Shown: positions 5,643 to 6,277 of the stretch, piece after piece
How the letters are laid out: every line of letters starts with the position of its first letter
Numbering within the stretch: position 1 is the stretch's first letter
Origin: Bacteroidales bacterium UBA1757
GTDB lineage: Bacteria; Bacteroidota; Bacteroidia; Bacteroidales; UBA1402
Direction of reading: 5' to 3'
NCBI GenBank assembly: GCA_002315625.1
Contig: DCHH01000009.1
Coordinates: forward strand, 1-6,277
Length of the DNA: 6,277 bases
Notes under the pieces: model-generated
Told to the model about the DNA's origin: nothing
The model's input: the letters and a program-made list of their open reading frames with translations, nothing else
The model's database searches: none
Program-made: the position numbers and the translations under genes

Positions 5643-6277
5643 ATGGTCAAGATTGGAACGCCGCTTTCAAAGGTGGCAAAAAAAGCATTGCTCTGCGGAA
5701 GTGGAGAACTGGGTAAGGAAGTCGCTATCGAACTGCAACGTTTTGGCGTTGAAGTAGTTGCCTGCGACAGATACGAAAACGCACCCGCTATGCAGGTGGC
5801 CCACCGCTCCTACACTTTTTCAATGCTTGACGGCGAAAAACTTCGTGCCGTCATCGAGAAAGAGCGTCCCGACATCATAATTCCTGAAGTGGAGGCCATT
5901 GCCACCCCCACACTCGTCCAGCTCGAGAAGGAAGGATACAATGTAATCCCGACAGCCAACGCCGCTTTCCTTACGATGAACCGCAAGGGTATCCGTCAGC
6001 TGGCCGCCGAAAAGCTCGGTCTGCCCACCTCAAACTACCGTTTTGCCGCAACGCGTGAGGCATTCGACGCCGCCCTCAAGGAAATCGGCACTCCGTGCGT
6101 CGTAAAGCCCATCATGAGTTCTTCGGGTCACGGACAAAGCGTCTGCCACACTCCTGCCGATGCAGACAACTGCTGGAAGATTGCCCAGGAAGGCGGTCGC
6201 GCCGGCGGCGGTGAGGTCATCGTTGAAGGCTTCGTTAAGTTTGACTACGAAATCACCCTGCTCACCGTTCGTCACAG
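5643..6277 (+). CDS. purT: Formate-dependent phosphoribosylglycinamide formyltransferase (GAR transformylase 2), 5' part
   Basis: PurT is a cytosolic ATP-grasp enzyme of purine synthesis. It converts GAR, formate and ATP to formyl-GAR, ADP and phosphate, the folate-independent third step. The window holds the first 211 codons of roughly 390; the frame is open at the right edge. The fragment aligns without gaps, in my reading, to E. coli PurT numbering. GSGELGKE holds the GAR-binding Glu22-Leu23, PEVEAIAT holds Glu82, TMNRKGIRQLAAE holds Arg114, VVKPIMSSSG holds Lys155, and VEGFVKFDYEITLLTVR holds Glu195 and Glu203. The ATP loop reads SSSGHGQ, with His163 where E. coli has Lys163. The ATG at 5643 is supported because family homology begins at residue 4-5 and an A-rich AAACAAATA precedes it; there is no Shine-Dalgarno, normal for this phylum. 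The gene is divergent from GH97 and functionally unrelated to it, marking the edge of the glycan locus. Confidence 0.95.
   Translation, partial: MVKIGTPLSKVAKKALLCGSGELGKEVAIELQRFGVEVVACDRYENAPAMQVAHRSYTFSMLDGEKLRAVIEKERPDIIIPEVEAIATPTLVQLEKEGYNVIPTANAAFLTMNRKGIRQLAAEKLGLPTSNYRFAATREAFDAALKEIGTPCVVKPIMSSSGHGQSVCHTPADADNCWKIAQEGGRAGGGEVIVEGFVKFDYEITLLTVRH

Noticed and set aside
6030..6275. Minus-strand open frame of 81 codons at the right edge
   Set aside because: It is antisense to the strongly conserved purT ATP-grasp region.

Overview
The window looks like Bacteroidota, most likely order Bacteroidales. Three things point there. The start regions lack Shine-Dalgarno sites and are A-rich. 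TAnnTTTG-type -7 elements stand in front of three genes. The gene content is that of a polysaccharide utilisation locus (glycoside hydrolase families 39, 106 and 97) beside a housekeeping gene (purT). No SusC/SusD pair, sensor-regulator, tRNA, rRNA, CRISPR array or complete insertion sequence is visible.

Layout from left to right. Positions 1 to about 211, minus strand: an internal fragment of a GH39 (beta-xylosidase-like) gene that runs off the left edge. It abuts, head on, a plus-strand gene ending at 2932. That gene has a GH106 (alpha-L-rhamnosidase-like) core without its normal N-terminus or signal peptide. The core passes without interruption into a different protein: an alpha/beta-hydrolase esterase-like domain with a C-terminal beta domain. 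Two breakpoints in one reading frame suggest a rearranged, mosaic carbohydrate-degradation locus; an assembly chimera cannot be excluded. Positions 2942-3394, minus strand: a type II toxin-antitoxin operon. The ribbon-helix-helix antitoxin is intact, while the YafQ-family toxin has lost an internal segment and is out of frame. Positions 3395-3491 are a short intergenic stretch holding the antitoxin promoter, a possible operator and an inverted repeat. Positions 3492-5555, minus strand: a complete secreted GH97 enzyme whose catalytic residues match the retaining, alpha-galactosidase-type branch. An 87-bp divergent promoter region follows. Positions 5643 to the right edge, plus strand: the 5' half of purT, formate-dependent GAR transformylase, open at the window end.

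The three carbohydrate-active families (xylose-, rhamnose- and galactose/glucose-directed) would fit side-chain trimming of a pectic or arabinogalactan-type plant glycan, but only GH97 looks intact and exportable. The rearranged genes and the broken toxin suggest that 1-3490 is a decaying or recently shuffled accessory segment, while purT marks the return to core chromosome. The most notable observations are the inverted GH39/GH106 junction, the GH106-to-esterase fusion and the toxin deletion beside an intact antitoxin.
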